Under the pieces are notes generated by a model. The model did no database searches and was not told where the DNA came from. It saw only the letters and a program-made list of their open reading frames with translations. Positions 32,369-42,753 of a DNA stretch of 64,000 nt are shown here, piece by piece. Made by a program: the position numbers and the translations under genes. The stretch comes from Paenibacillus soyae (GTDB lineage Bacteria > Bacillota > Bacilli > Paenibacillales > Paenibacillaceae). The stretch is taken from the NCBI RefSeq assembly GCF_024623455.1, contig NZ_JANIPJ010000001.1:1-64000 (forward strand), given 5' to 3'. The first letter of the stretch is position 1. Every line of letters begins with the position of its first letter.

Positions 32369-33178
32369 ATGAGTATGGAATCCAACGATCTCTACATAGG
32401 GTCGCCGCAGAATGACCGGGTGAAGGGCTGGTCTTCCCTCCTCGACAAAAAATACAGGGATCGGGAAAACCGATTTATCGTGGAAGGCGTTCATTTGATC
32501 CAAGAAGCGGCTGAAGCGGGTGTTGTTGTTTCCCAAGTCGTATACGACTCGGAGCGGGGCGTTCCGGCCGAGCTGGAATCGCTGCGTAACGGGGCTCTCG
32601 ATCGAACGGAATGGATCGCCGCTTCGAAGGCCGTCATGGGCAAATGCACCGGGACGGACACGCCGCCGCCGGTATTCGCCATCGTAAATAAGCCCGAGAT
32701 GCCACGGGAGAGGCTGTTCGGAGAGGGCCGACTGGTCGTGGCTTTGGACGGGGTCCGGGATCCCGGAAATCTGGGTACGATCATCCGCTCCGCGGATGCG
32801 GCGGGCGCGGACGCGGTCGTTCTTGGCAAAGGCTGCGTGGATCTGTACAATCCGAAGACCGTCCGCTCGACGATGGGCTCGCTCTTCCACCTGCCGATCG
32901 TGCAGGAGGGTTTGATGGAGCTGCTTCCGCTGGCGAGAGAGGGCGGAGCCAAACTTATCGGGACAAGTCTGCAGGCCGACCACAGCTGCTACGGCTATGA
33001 CTGGAAGCAATCGACTTGGCTGCTCATGGGCAGCGAATCGGTCGGCTTGTCAGAAGAGGTTCGAGGCCTCGTCGACGAATCCGTCATCATTCCGATGGCG
33101 GGACGGGCGGAATCGCTGAATGTGGCGATGGCGACGACGGTTCTGCTGTTCGAGGCGATGCGGCAGCGGTTGGTTTAA
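32369..33178 (+). CDS. TrmH/SpoU family RNA 2'-O-methyltransferase (YsgA-like)
   Basis: 269 residues. N-terminal substrate-binding domain (IGSPQNDRVKGWSSLLDKKYR, then FIVEGVHLIQEA) typical of rRNA methylases. The SPOUT domain at about 120-265 has motif 1 in LDGVRDPGNLGTIIRSADAAG, motif 2 around LLMGSESVGLSEEV and motif 3 IIPMAGRAESLNVAMATTVLLFE, which forms the SAM-binding knot. Members methylate ribose in tRNA or 23S rRNA; the target is not decidable here. Starts at ATG 32369. Neighbour of sspI, as in Bacillus ysgA; pheS, which follows there, is absent. Confidence 0.88.
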   Translation: MSMESNDLYIGSPQNDRVKGWSSLLDKKYRDRENRFIVEGVHLIQEAAEAGVVVSQVVYDSERGVPAELESLRNGALDRTEWIAASKAVMGKCTGTDTPPPVFAIVNKPEMPRERLFGEGRLVVALDGVRDPGNLGTIIRSADAAGADAVVLGKGCVDLYNPKTVRSTMGSLFHLPIVQEGLMELLPLAREGGAKLIGTSLQADHSCYGYDWKQSTWLLMGSESVGLSEEVRGLVDESVIIPMAGRAESLNVAMATTVLLFEAMRQRLV

Positions 33179-33182
33179 ATAG

Positions 33183-33232
33183 AAGGCTGGAACTTGGTTG
33201 TCGAATGACCCAACCATGGTTCCAGTCTTTTT
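33183..33232 (+). terminator. Terminator of the methyltransferase gene
   Basis: Long imperfect stem (AAGGCTGGAAC..GGTTCCAGTCTT with inner TTGGTTG/CCAACCA) ending in TTTTTC. Confidence 0.8.
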
Positions 33233-33339
33233 CTCATGCACACCCTTCTAAAGTCTTAGTTCTAAAGACTATCAAAATTCTATATTTTCTTTTAGAATAT
33301 TTACTATACATAGGAAGGAATGAAACGGAGAGCATCTAC

Positions 33340-34278
33340 ATGGGATTTTTAAATGAATTAGGATCATTGGCCGGAAAAGTAACAGGCAAAGTAATCGGCG
33401 GGTCCGTTCGGGTCGTAGGGGAGATCACCAATAGCCAGACGATAAAGGAAATCGGGGATGGCGCAGAGCGGGCAACGGCAAAAACGGGGGAGCTTCTTGG
33501 GAAGGTCGCTAGCGGTACCGTTGATGTCGGCATAGGACTCTTCCAGAAGGATGAGCACAAGGTAAACCAAGGCTTCTCCGAGCTTGGCGATGCGGTTGTA
33601 ACCACGGCGAAAGGCGTTGGTCAAGGCATTGGCTATGTCTATGAGAACGGTAAAAATGTAGCGGTGGGCATAAAAGACGGGAACATGGATCAGGTCAAAG
33701 AGGGCGCAAAAAAGATTGGAATGGTTGCGGCCGTCAGCGTGTTGGCTGTCGGAATATTCGAAGTGGTGGATGGTGTGGATGGCGTTGGTGGTGTTGCCGA
33801 TGCCGCAGAAGCTCCAACCGATGTGGATACCGTGAACGCGGATGCACCAACGGATGTTCAAGTCATAGATACGATAAACTCCGATCTAGTGGGTACGGAG
33901 CACCCGGAAACGGGTGTGCCTTATGAAACGAAAACAATCCAGCTGACCGATGGACAATGGGTCGAAGGTGTTTTCCCTGACTTTAATGAGGTGTACGCCT
34001 ATGAACTCCCTGAGAGCATGTATCTGCAAACCGATGATGTTCAGTTTTCCTATTTAAACGATCAATTAGCCAACGACATTGCGAATGATCCGGCATTAGC
34101 GGCAACCTTTACGGCGGATCAAATGGAAGACATACATAACGGGGATACGCCTGAAGGTTATGTCTGGCATCATACCGAGGAACCAGGACGCATGGAGCTT
34201 GTTGAAGTGGAGGAGCATGCCCATTCGGCTCACACGGGCGGTAGAGAGCTTTGGGGCGGCGGTTCTGAATATCGATAG
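33340..34278 (+). CDS. Putative polymorphic toxin with C-terminal WHH-type HNH/Endo VII nuclease domain
   Basis: 312 residues from ATG 33340 (GGAGAG upstream). The N-terminal half is Gly/Val/Lys-rich and repetitive (GKVTGKVIGGSVRVVGEITN, GTVDVGIG, GQGIGYVYENGKN), with one hydrophobic helix near 135-150 (MVAAVSVLAVGIFEV). A middle region (HPETGVPYETKTI to ANDPALAATFTADQ) precedes the nuclease motif W276-H277-H278, PGRMELVEVEEHAH and H298-TGGRELWGG, matching the WHH group of the HNH/Endonuclease VII superfamily. No signal peptide, so secretion route is unknown. Likely a DNase used against competitors. No obvious immunity gene adjoins; the SLH protein gene starts 13 bp after its stop. Confidence 0.75.
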   Translation: MGFLNELGSLAGKVTGKVIGGSVRVVGEITNSQTIKEIGDGAERATAKTGELLGKVASGTVDVGIGLFQKDEHKVNQGFSELGDAVVTTAKGVGQGIGYVYENGKNVAVGIKDGNMDQVKEGAKKIGMVAAVSVLAVGIFEVVDGVDGVGGVADAAEAPTDVDTVNADAPTDVQVIDTINSDLVGTEHPETGVPYETKTIQLTDGQWVEGVFPDFNEVYAYELPESMYLQTDDVQFSYLNDQLANDIANDPALAATFTADQMEDIHNGDTPEGYVWHHTEEPGRMELVEVEEHAHSAHTGGRELWGGGSEYR

Positions 34279-34291
34279 TTAAGGGAGATGA

Positions 34292-37200
34292 ATGAGTTTG
34301 AAATTGAAATTTAGAACGGAAAGCAGATGGTTGAGATTGGGGTTGGCCTTCCTGATCGTATTTGGTTCAATCGCCGGCGGCATCGCCCCGGAAAAGGCAG
34401 ATGCTGCGGGAGAGGAGCCTTTGCCCGAACCTTTGCTCGGCGAGATCAGGTTGTTCCCATTCCAGTTCGCACCGCCGGGCTGGGTGTACTGCGCCGGGCA
34501 GAAGCTGTCGCTTAGCCAGAACACGGCGATGTACTCGCTGCTGGGGGACCGGTTCGGGGGGGACGGGAAGAGCACTTTTGCCCTGCCGGATTTGCGGGGA
34601 CTTGAACCGGTTAATGGCATGGGATATTACATTGCAACGCAAGGCATTTTTCCAGGGCGAGAAGATCCGTTTAGCAATTATTCAATGCTTGGAGAAATCA
34701 GAATATTGCCTTATACCTTCGCTCCGGTCGGAACGAGACTGGCGGATCATAGCGCACTGACCAAATCCGAGTTTCCAGAACTATTTAATCTTATGGGCAG
34801 CACTTTTGGAGGGGATAACGACACCTTCAATTTGCCGCAGATCGATCCGCTTATCGAAGGGGTCAATTATTATGTTTCCACGACAGGGACTTCTATCGGA
34901 GCGAGCGGGACTGGCGAGGAATATTTAGCGGAATTGACCTTATTCCCATTCGATGCATCATCTAAGGGCATTAAACGTGCAAACGGAGAGCTCGTGGAAC
35001 TTCAGACTAACACAGCACTCTTTTCTTTGTTGGGTACGACTTATGGTGGAAATGGCATGCAGAACTACGCGCTACCTAATTTAGAGGCTTTTGGGGGCGC
35101 GGAAATTCAGTATCATATTCAAGATAGAGGAATTTTTCCCAGCATGGAAGGCAATTCGACCCCCATTCCAGTAGAAGATAGCTATAATGTAATCATTAAT
35201 CAACCCTTAGCGGTTTCGGCGCCAGGCGTCATTTCGAATGATGAGAGGGCAATAACGGCCAAGCTTGTGGATCCTCCCGCGCATGGCACAGTCGTCTTTC
35301 GCGCGGATGGATCGTTTACGTATACTCCGCATGCCAATTATTTAGGGTCAGACAGCTTCACCTACATTGCCAGCAACAACTCCCGCAGCAGCAGCGATAA
35401 AGCTGCCGTGTACTTAACGGTCAAAGAACAGGTTCCGGTCATAACCGGCGTTATGAACGAAGGGGTATACAAAGACGCCGTGACGTTGTCCTTCCCGGAG
35501 GGGACGGGGAAATTAAACGAAGTATCGATTACAAGCGGAACGCAGGTTAGCGAAGAAGGGACGTATGAACTGGTCGTCACGTCTCCCTTCGGTACGCGGC
35601 AGAACACCGTTTCTTTTACGATCGATAAGACGGCGCCTGTCGTAACGGGAGTCAGTGAAGGAGCCGTTTATCGGACAAGTCCCACCATCAGCTTTAACGA
35701 AGGCTCGGCCACGCTCGGCGGCGTTTCGTTCGCGAACGGGGCTGCCGTTAACAACGATGGGATGCATACGCTGGTTGTAACCGACCAAGCGGGAAATCGG
35801 AAGGTAGTCAACTTTGCCGTTTATTTGCCGAAGACATTGAGCTTCGACAGCAACGGCGGCTCGGCCGTGGCCAGCGAGACGGTAGAATATGATGCCAAGG
35901 GAACTGAGCCGGCAGCGCCGGCCAAAGAAGGGTATACGTTCGGAGGCTGGTATACGGACATTAACTTGACGAAGCGTTTCGACTTTGAGACAGGGGTTAA
36001 GATAGACACGGTTCTTTATGCGAAATGGAACATTAACCAGTATTCGGTCAGCTTCCAATCGAACGGGGGGCCGTTAGTCGGCAGCCAGACGGTTGAGCAT
36101 AACGGAACGGCCGCCGAGCCTGAAGCTCCGGTTATGGAAGGTTATACGTTCGGAGGATGGTACGCGGATAGCGGTCTCAAGACGTTATATAGCTTTGCCT
36201 CCCTTGTAACCGAGAATCGCACGGTATTCGCGAAATGGACCATTGACGAATACACGATTGGATTCGACAGCAACGGCGGACCGGCAGTGGACAGCCAAAC
36301 GGTGACGTACAACAGCAGAGCGGCAGAGCCTGTTGTACCGCAATGGGAAGGGCGCACGTTCGGGGGCTGGTATACGGATAGCAACCTGACGAGGCTGTAT
36401 AACTTTGATACCGCAGTAAAGAGAAGCATGATCCTTTATGCCAAATGGACGGTCAACACATATACCGTTGCCTTCGACAGCAACGGGGGTTCGGATGTAG
36501 CCAGTCAGACGGTGCCGCATAACGGAACAGCCGTTGAGCCAACCGCGCCAATCCGGGAAGGCTATACGTTCGCCGGATGGTATGGGGACCGCGATCTGAC
36601 GGGGCAATATAGCTTTGCTGCGGGCGTCACGGGGAATCGCACGTTATACGCCAAATGGCTGATTAACCAATATGTCGTCACGTTTAATAGTAACGGCGGT
36701 TCAGCTATAGATAGTCAAACCGTAAACTATAACGCCGAGGCAGTCCGGCCAGCCGCACCGACCCGGGAGGGCTATACGCTCGACGGCTGGTATGAGAACA
36801 GCGAGCTGAGCATTCCTTATCTGTTTGACTCGGCCGTTACGAAAGATCTTACGCTCTATGCCAAGTGGACGCTTAACTCGTATACCGTTGCCTTCGACAG
36901 CGACGGGGGCTCGGAAACAAGCAGCCAGACGGTGCTGCATAACGGGAGAGCCTTGGAGCCGGACGAGCCGGTTCGGGAAGGATATACGTTTGGCGGCTGG
37001 TACGGAGACAGCGAACTGAGCACCCTATATACGTTTGATTCGTCCGTGACGAACGATCTCACCCTGTATGCCAAGTGGACGATTCATTCCTATTCCGTAA
37101 CCTTCGACAGCAACGGAGGTTCGGCAGTAAGCAGCCAGACGGTGAATTACAACACGGCGGCTGCAGAGCCCGCAGCGCCTGTTCGGGGAGGCTATGCGTT

Positions 37201-38548
37201 TGGCGGGTGGTATACGGATAGAGGCCTGACAACCCCTTTTAGCTTCACTACAGCTATTAAGGCGGATCTCACCCTGTATGCCAAATGGTCGGTCATCTGG
37301 GTGGGGTCACCGGATCCGATTATCGAATCCTCCCCTGATACGGGAACGCAGCCGATCTTGATCGGGGGGCTCGACGCAGGTGCGGACGTGTCGAAGGGAA
37401 GAAGCGAAGATGGCCGCGACATCGTAAATGTCACCTTCGATGCCGCGAAATTGACGGAAGCTTTCGCTTCCGATCCGAATCCGGTGAAGACGATCGCGAT
37501 TACGGGTTCGGAGCCGATCGTCCAGGTTGAACTGCCTGCCGGGGCGCTTGCGGATTTGGCTGCAAGACAGCCGTCGGCCAAAGTTGAAATCGTCGTAGAC
37601 GGAGCGAGTTATGTATTTCCTGTCGGGTTATTAAAAAATTACCGGGAAGGCGCCGTCGTTACGATTACGATCGCGAAGACGGATGAGAAGACGGCCAGCC
37701 AAATCGGCAGGGACGTCACGAAGCAGGGAGCTAAGCTCATCAGCCAATCGCCTATCGATTTCATGCTGGAAGTCGACGGAGAGGTGATGTCGGAATTCGG
37801 CGGCGCTTACGTGGAGAGGACGATTGCATTGGAAGGAGAAGTCGATCCTAATTCGGTAACGGGCGTATGGTACGGCCCGGACGGAAGCATTCATTATGTG
37901 CCTTCCGTGCTGACGAGCAGGAACGGCTCGCCTGTTATGGCCATTCATTCGCCGCATAACAGCATTTATGCCGTCATCGAAAACCGGGTAAGCTTTGCCG
38001 ATATGGAGAAGCATTGGGCGGAAGCGGATGTTGAGCTGCTGGCGAGCAAATGGATCGTCAAAGGGATAGGGAATGATACGTTTGCGCCCGACGAGAGCAT
38101 CACGCGAGCTCAATTTGCCGCGCTCCTGGCGCGCGCGCTCGGATTGGTTGAGCAGGGGCCTGTGCAGCCGTTCAACGATGTCCATTCTTCGGCGTGGTAT
38201 TATGGCGCAGTCGGCGCAGCGCAAAACGCCGGCCTCGTTACCGGTTATGCGGATGGCAAATTCCTGCCGGATCAGACCATTACGCGCGAGCAGATGGCCG
38301 TTATGATTATGCGTGCCATTCAGCTCGGCGGCAAAACGGCGGAGGCGGACCAGTCGACGTTAGAGTCGTTCAACGACAGCGGCGAGATCTCGGCGTGGGC
38401 GAAGGAAGCTGCCGCCCAAGCTGTCGGATTAGGTCTAATCTCGGGTACGCGGGAGCAGATCTTCGACGCCGCAGCAGAGGCCACGCGCGCGCAGAGCGCA
38501 ACGATGATCAAGCGGCTGCTCCGCTATTTGGAGTTTATTAACGGTTAG
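34292..38548 (+). CDS. SLH-anchored surface protein with tail-collar, Ig-like and InlB-type repeats
   Basis: 1418 residues. Signal peptide to about residue 35. Three tandem phage tail-collar-type domains (about 44-110, 125-190, 208-280; GEIRLFPFQFAPPGW, TLFPFDASSKG, LLGTTYGGNGMQNYALPNL) as in microcystin-dependent-type proteins. Next are a cadherin/VCBS-like domain (about 295-383, NVIINQPLAVSAPGV), Ig-like modules (to about 510), seven 70-residue InlB B-repeats (516-1005; GYTFGGWYTD...LYAKW), a linker domain (1010-1230) and three SLH motifs (1233-1410). Start ATG 34292 has GGGAG 4 nt upstream. The build suggests an adhesin-like wall protein. The gene lies directly after the toxin gene and may be cotranscribed with it. 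Confidence 0.83.
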   Translation: MSLKLKFRTESRWLRLGLAFLIVFGSIAGGIAPEKADAAGEEPLPEPLLGEIRLFPFQFAPPGWVYCAGQKLSLSQNTAMYSLLGDRFGGDGKSTFALPDLRGLEPVNGMGYYIATQGIFPGREDPFSNYSMLGEIRILPYTFAPVGTRLADHSALTKSEFPELFNLMGSTFGGDNDTFNLPQIDPLIEGVNYYVSTTGTSIGASGTGEEYLAELTLFPFDASSKGIKRANGELVELQTNTALFSLLGTTYGGNGMQNYALPNLEAFGGAEIQYHIQDRGIFPSMEGNSTPIPVEDSYNVIINQPLAVSAPGVISNDERAITAKLVDPPAHGTVVFRADGSFTYTPHANYLGSDSFTYIASNNSRSSSDKAAVYLTVKEQVPVITGVMNEGVYKDAVTLSFPEGTGKLNEVSITSGTQVSEEGTYELVVTSPFGTRQNTVSFTIDKTAPVVTGVSEGAVYRTSPTISFNEGSATLGGVSFANGAAVNNDGMHTLVVTDQAGNRKVVNFAVYLPKTLSFDSNGGSAVASETVEYDAKGTEPAAPAKEGYTFGGWYTDINLTKRFDFETGVKIDTVLYAKWNINQYSVSFQSNGGPLVGSQTVEHNGTAAEPEAPVMEGYTFGGWYADSGLKTLYSFASLVTENRTVFAKWTIDEYTIGFDSNGGPAVDSQTVTYNSRAAEPVVPQWEGRTFGGWYTDSNLTRLYNFDTAVKRSMILYAKWTVNTYTVAFDSNGGSDVASQTVPHNGTAVEPTAPIREGYTFAGWYGDRDLTGQYSFAAGVTGNRTLYAKWLINQYVVTFNSNGGSAIDSQTVNYNAEAVRPAAPTREGYTLDGWYENSELSIPYLFDSAVTKDLTLYAKWTLNSYTVAFDSDGGSETSSQTVLHNGRALEPDEPVREGYTFGGWYGDSELSTLYTFDSSVTNDLTLYAKWTIHSYSVTFDSNGGSAVSSQTVNYNTAAAEPAAPVRGGYAFGGWYTDRGLTTPFSFTTAIKADLTLYAKWSVIWVGSPDPIIESSPDTGTQPILIGGLDAGADVSKGRSEDGRDIVNVTFDAAKLTEAFASDPNPVKTIAITGSEPIVQVELPAGALADLAARQPSAKVEIVVDGASYVFPVGLLKNYREGAVVTITIAKTDEKTASQIGRDVTKQGAKLISQSPIDFMLEVDGEVMSEFGGAYVERTIALEGEVDPNSVTGVWYGPDGSIHYVPSVLTSRNGSPVMAIHSPHNSIYAVIENRVSFADMEKHWAEADVELLASKWIVKGIGNDTFAPDESITRAQFAALLARALGLVEQGPVQPFNDVHSSAWYYGAVGAAQNAGLVTGYADGKFLPDQTITREQMAVMIMRAIQLGGKTAEADQSTLESFNDSGEISAWAKEAAAQAVGLGLISGTREQIFDAAAEATRAQSATMIKRLLRYLEFING
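35838..37307 (+). repeat. Seven tandem 210-bp InlB/Listeria-Bacteroides-type repeats
   Basis: In-frame tandem units of 70 residues within the SLH surface protein, each carrying the pattern F(D/Q)SNGG, SQTV, EGYTFGGWY and LYAKW. Unit spacing is 210 bp and holds across all seven. Copies differ at scattered third positions and short segments, so they are diverged, not recently duplicated. Confidence 0.85.
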
Positions 38549-38568
38549 GGCAAGAGGGGAAGAGGAAG

Positions 38569-38607
38569 AACCGTTCGGCGCAATGTGCTCCGGACGGTTT
38601 TTTTATT
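38569..38607 (+). terminator. Terminator of the surface-protein gene
   Basis: Stem AACCGTTCGG/CCGGACGGTT followed by TTTTTTTATTT. Confidence 0.9.
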
Positions 38608-38625
38608 TAGAGGAGCAAAAAATAA

Positions 38626-38654
38626 TTGAATCCTAACTCATTATGTGCTAGACT
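38626..38654 (+). promoter_or_regulatory. Promoter of the TetR-SMR operon
   Basis: TTGAAT (38626-38631) and TAGACT (38649-38654) separated by 17 bp, immediately before the TetR operator palindrome. Confidence 0.7.
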
Positions 38655-38660
38655 AACAAT

Positions 38661-38676
38661 CGTTAGTCAACTAACG
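38661..38676 (+). promoter_or_regulatory. TetR-type operator
   Basis: CGTTAGT-CA-ACTAACG, a perfect 7-2-7 inverted repeat just downstream of the -10 box. A related CTAACGACCGGTAGTTAG element follows at about 38671-38688. This suggests autorepression by the TetR protein encoded next (inference). Confidence 0.7.
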
Positions 38677-38705
38677 ACCGGTAGTTAGTGATGGGAGGAG
38701 CTCCA

Positions 38706-39290
38706 ATGACTGGACAAAAAATAATGAAGGTCGCGCTGTGCCATTTCGCGAGAAACGGATTCGAGGGCGCTTCGCTTGCGGATATCGCCGCTGAAGTAGG
38801 GATTAGGAAGCCTTCTATTTATAATCATTTCAAAGGCAAAGATGAATTATTTATGGCTGTTTACAAGGATGCGGCGACGAGAGAGCTGCGCTTTGTCGAG
38901 GAGTTTTTAAAGCCTAGCCGTGGTTCGTCATTGGAGGAGCAGCTGTTTGGTTTTCTGGTCGGGTACAAGGAACGGTACGAAAAGGATGAGGACACCAAGT
39001 TTTTTTTGCGAATGTCCTTTTTCCCTCCCGTCCATCTGCAGCAAGAATCGATGACCCTTAGCTTGTTCTATATCGATAAGATGGCCGAGGTGGCTAAAGC
39101 GCTGTTCCTATCCGCTAAGGAAGACGGATTCATCCATGCCGACGTATCGGTTGAACATGCGACAGGGGCCTATATGGCGGTTCTGGACAGCATATTCGTG
39201 GAGATGCTCTACGGCGATCAAGACCATTTGCTCCGAAGACTTGAAGCGGCTTGGCATGTGTTTTGGCGCGGCGTGCGTACTAACATCTAG
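38706..39290 (+). CDS. TetR family regulator of the SMR pair
   Basis: 194 residues from ATG 38706 (GGGAGGAG upstream); an in-frame GTG at 38688 overlaps the operator region and is less likely. HTH at about 6-50: KIMKVALCHFARNGFEGASL, then DIAAEVGIRKPSIYNHFKGK. A ligand domain occupies 60-190. TetR proteins of this type sense cationic drugs or similar ligands and repress efflux genes. The two SMR genes follow 16 bp downstream in the same direction, and a palindromic operator precedes the gene. Confidence 0.87.
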   Translation: MTGQKIMKVALCHFARNGFEGASLADIAAEVGIRKPSIYNHFKGKDELFMAVYKDAATRELRFVEEFLKPSRGSSLEEQLFGFLVGYKERYEKDEDTKFFLRMSFFPPVHLQQESMTLSLFYIDKMAEVAKALFLSAKEDGFIHADVSVEHATGAYMAVLDSIFVEMLYGDQDHLLRRLEAAWHVFWRGVRTNI

Positions 39291-39306
39291 AGGAGAATAG
39301 ACAGAT

Positions 39307-39648
39307 ATGAATCGTAGTTGGCTGTACATTTTTGTTGGCGCGGTGTTTGAAGTCGCGTGGGTCATTGGCTTCAAGCACGCCCATGATGTAATGACGTGGG
39401 CAGGGACGGGCGCGGCCGTTATCATATCCTTTTTCTTAATCATTACCGCCTCCGCGAAGTTGCCCGTTGGCACGGTCTACGCGGTATTCACCGGTCTCGG
39501 GACCGCTGGAACGGTGCTCGCCGAGATGATCTTGTTCGACGAGCCGGTGAAATGGGAGAAGCTCCTATTGATCGCCTTGCTGCTCGCCGGCGTGCTCGGA
39601 TTGAAATTGGTCGGCGGTAAGTCCGAGACGAAGGAGGTTACGGAATAA
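39307..39648 (+). CDS. SMR-family transporter subunit (YkkC/SugE-like)
   Basis: 113 residues, four membrane helices. Conserved Glu in the first helix ([13 protein letters not shown]) with the Trp that marks Gdx/SugE-type members. C-terminal tail is charged ([11 protein letters not shown]). SMR proteins exchange protons for guanidinium or quaternary cations. Its last ATG overlaps the next gene's start by 1 nt (TAATG), so the two subunits are translated together. The pairing of a slightly longer and a shorter SMR protein matches the YkkC/YkkD heterodimer. Confidence 0.85.
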   Translation: MNRSWLYIFVGAVFEVAWVIGFKHAHDVMTWAGTGAAVIISFFLIITASAKLPVGTVYAVFTGLGTAGTVLAEMILFDEPVKWEKLLLIALLLAGVLGLKLVGGKSETKEVTE

Positions 39649-39962
39649 TGGCTTGGGTATCGTTACTATTCGCCGGCTTGTTCGAGGTCGTGGGCGTGCT
39701 CGGAATGAATCGGATCAAACGCGATAATAACGTTAAGGCGTATCTGCTCTTCTCGGGGGGAATTATTCTCAGCTTTTTGTGCTTGAGCTATGCCATGAGA
39801 AGTCTTCCAATGGGCACGGCCTATGCGATATGGACGGGGATCGGGACAGTAGGCGGCGCGCTCGTCGGCATGTTCTTCTTCGGCGAATCCAAGGAATGGC
39901 GCCGATTGCTGTTTATCGCGATGGTGCTGGCTGCCGCCGTAGGATTAAAACTGATCTCTTAG
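39648..39962 (+). CDS. SMR-family transporter subunit (YkkD-like)
   Basis: 104 residues, four membrane helices, membrane-embedded Glu in LFEVVGVLGMNRI. It lacks the Trp found in the partner and has the shorter tail usual for the YkkD-type subunit. The start ATG overlaps the partner's stop (TAATG). Together they probably form an antiparallel heterodimer exporting a cation. No ykkC-type guanidine-I riboswitch precedes the operon; control is by TetR instead. Confidence 0.85.
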   Translation: MAWVSLLFAGLFEVVGVLGMNRIKRDNNVKAYLLFSGGIILSFLCLSYAMRSLPMGTAYAIWTGIGTVGGALVGMFFFGESKEWRRLLFIAMVLAAAVGLKLIS

Positions 39963-40110
39963 CAAAAAATAGGATCATGACTCGACGGATTTCACGAAAG
40001 CGACACAGTTTTTTGACGGAATCTTGAGGGTTGGGCGAGGAAACGGTACATCGGCGGCGCTTTGTGGTAACCTATATAGAAGAAAGACAGGTAGAAGGAG
40101 TGTTGTCGTT

Positions 40111-41031
40111 ATGGGGATGCAAAGTTCTGCGGTTAGTATCGAACGAGTACCGACCTCCGTCACGAAGGTCGTCTTCGACATCATAAAGATTGGCATAGTC
40201 AAATCGAACCTTATCGCGATGATCGCCGGTCTCAGCATGGCGATGTTCGTTCATGACTTGTCGTTCCTCGATAAAATTGGAAATATCGCGCTTGCCTTAA
40301 TCGGATCCGCCATGGTCATCGGTGCGGCCGGCGTGTTCAATAATTTGTACGATCGCGATATAGACGGGATAATGGAACGGACGAAGGAAAGACCGACCGC
40401 AACCGGAATGGTTGGCATCGGAAGCGGGCTGTTCATCGGAATCTGGATCGCGCTCGGAGGGCTTGTCTCGTTGTATCTCGCTTCGCCGCTTTCCGCGTTA
40501 TTCGGCTTTCTGGGGCTGTTCCTCTACGTCGTGCCTTATACCATGTGGACGAAGCGCAGAACGATCTATAATACGGAGGTTGGAAGCTTGTCGGGGGCCA
40601 TGCCTCCGCTCATCGGCTGGGCCGCGATCTCGTCCGATATTTGGCGTTCCGAAATCATCGCGTTGTTCCTGTTAATGGTCATTTGGCAGATGCCGCACTT
40701 CTACGCGATCGCAATTCGCCGCATGGAGGAGTACCGGGCGGCTAACATTCCGATGCTGCCGGTCGTCAAGGGAATGCATAGAACCTACGTGCAAATGAAC
40801 GTGTATTTGGTGGCGTTGTTCCTCAGCGGCTTCTTATTCTGGTCGTTCAATCCTTACATCGCCGTGGCGAATGCGCTTCTGAGCTTGGGCTGGCTGGTCC
40901 TGAGCATCTACGGATATCGCCGGAAGCAGGAGGACAAGTGGGCGCGTTCGATGTTCATCTTCTCTCTGAACCACATTACGGTGCTGCTGCTGCTGATCGT
41001 CGGTTACTCCGTGGCGGCTTCCTTTTTCTAA
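40111..41031 (+). CDS. ctaB: Protoheme IX farnesyltransferase (heme O synthase)
   Basis: 306 residues with about nine membrane helices. The UbiA-family aspartate motif NNLYDRDIDGIMERTKERP (about 96-114) and the second motif YxxxKRRTIYNTEVGSLSGAMPPLIGWA are present. It adds a farnesyl tail to heme B for heme-copper oxidases. ATG 40111 follows GAAGGAG by 10 nt; the frame is open back to 40024. No ctaA or cytochrome oxidase genes adjoin in this window, so it is a separate unit here. A bidirectional terminator follows. Confidence 0.92.
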   Translation: MGMQSSAVSIERVPTSVTKVVFDIIKIGIVKSNLIAMIAGLSMAMFVHDLSFLDKIGNIALALIGSAMVIGAAGVFNNLYDRDIDGIMERTKERPTATGMVGIGSGLFIGIWIALGGLVSLYLASPLSALFGFLGLFLYVVPYTMWTKRRTIYNTEVGSLSGAMPPLIGWAAISSDIWRSEIIALFLLMVIWQMPHFYAIAIRRMEEYRAANIPMLPVVKGMHRTYVQMNVYLVALFLSGFLFWSFNPYIAVANALLSLGWLVLSIYGYRRKQEDKWARSMFIFSLNHITVLLLLIVGYSVAASFF

Positions 41032-41055
41032 CGTAACTATATAGAAAGAACGCAA

Positions 41056-41087
41056 AGAGGGACACTTCGTTATGAAGTGTCCCTTGC
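41056..41087. terminator. Bidirectional terminator between ctaB and the GH51 gene
   Basis: Stem AAGGGACACTTC-type (AGGGACACTTC/GAAGTGTCCCT) with 4-5 nt loop and A-rich/T-rich flanks, between convergent genes. Confidence 0.85.
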
Positions 41088-41091
41088 TTAT

Positions 41092-42655
<1,564 letters not shown>

Positions 42656-42712
42656 TATTGATTTCTTATTTCATATGTACCATAATGACGATATGAGAAC
42701 AAGATAATGTTT

Positions 42713-42741
42713 TAGGATTCGTTAAATTACTAATTCTATAT
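42713..42741. promoter_or_regulatory. Candidate ArsR-type operator, copy 2
   Basis: TAGGATTCGTTAAAT followed by TACTAATTCTATAT, 12 bp before the ArsR-type gene start. The end of the repeat overlaps a TATATA element, so binding would block the regulator's own promoter. Confidence 0.55.
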
Positions 42742-42753
42742 AAGGATGAGACT

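Noticed and set aside
34292-35150. Prophage remnant, suggested by tail-collar domains
   Set aside because: No other phage genes adjoin, and the domains are part of one secreted, SLH-anchored protein.
35838-37307. CRISPR array
   Set aside because: Repeats are 210 bp, in frame and coding; there are no short direct repeats with unique spacers anywhere in the window.
38560-39306. Guanidine-I (ykkC) riboswitch before the SMR pair
   Set aside because: The leader holds only a promoter and palindromic operator followed by a TetR gene; no riboswitch-like core was seen.
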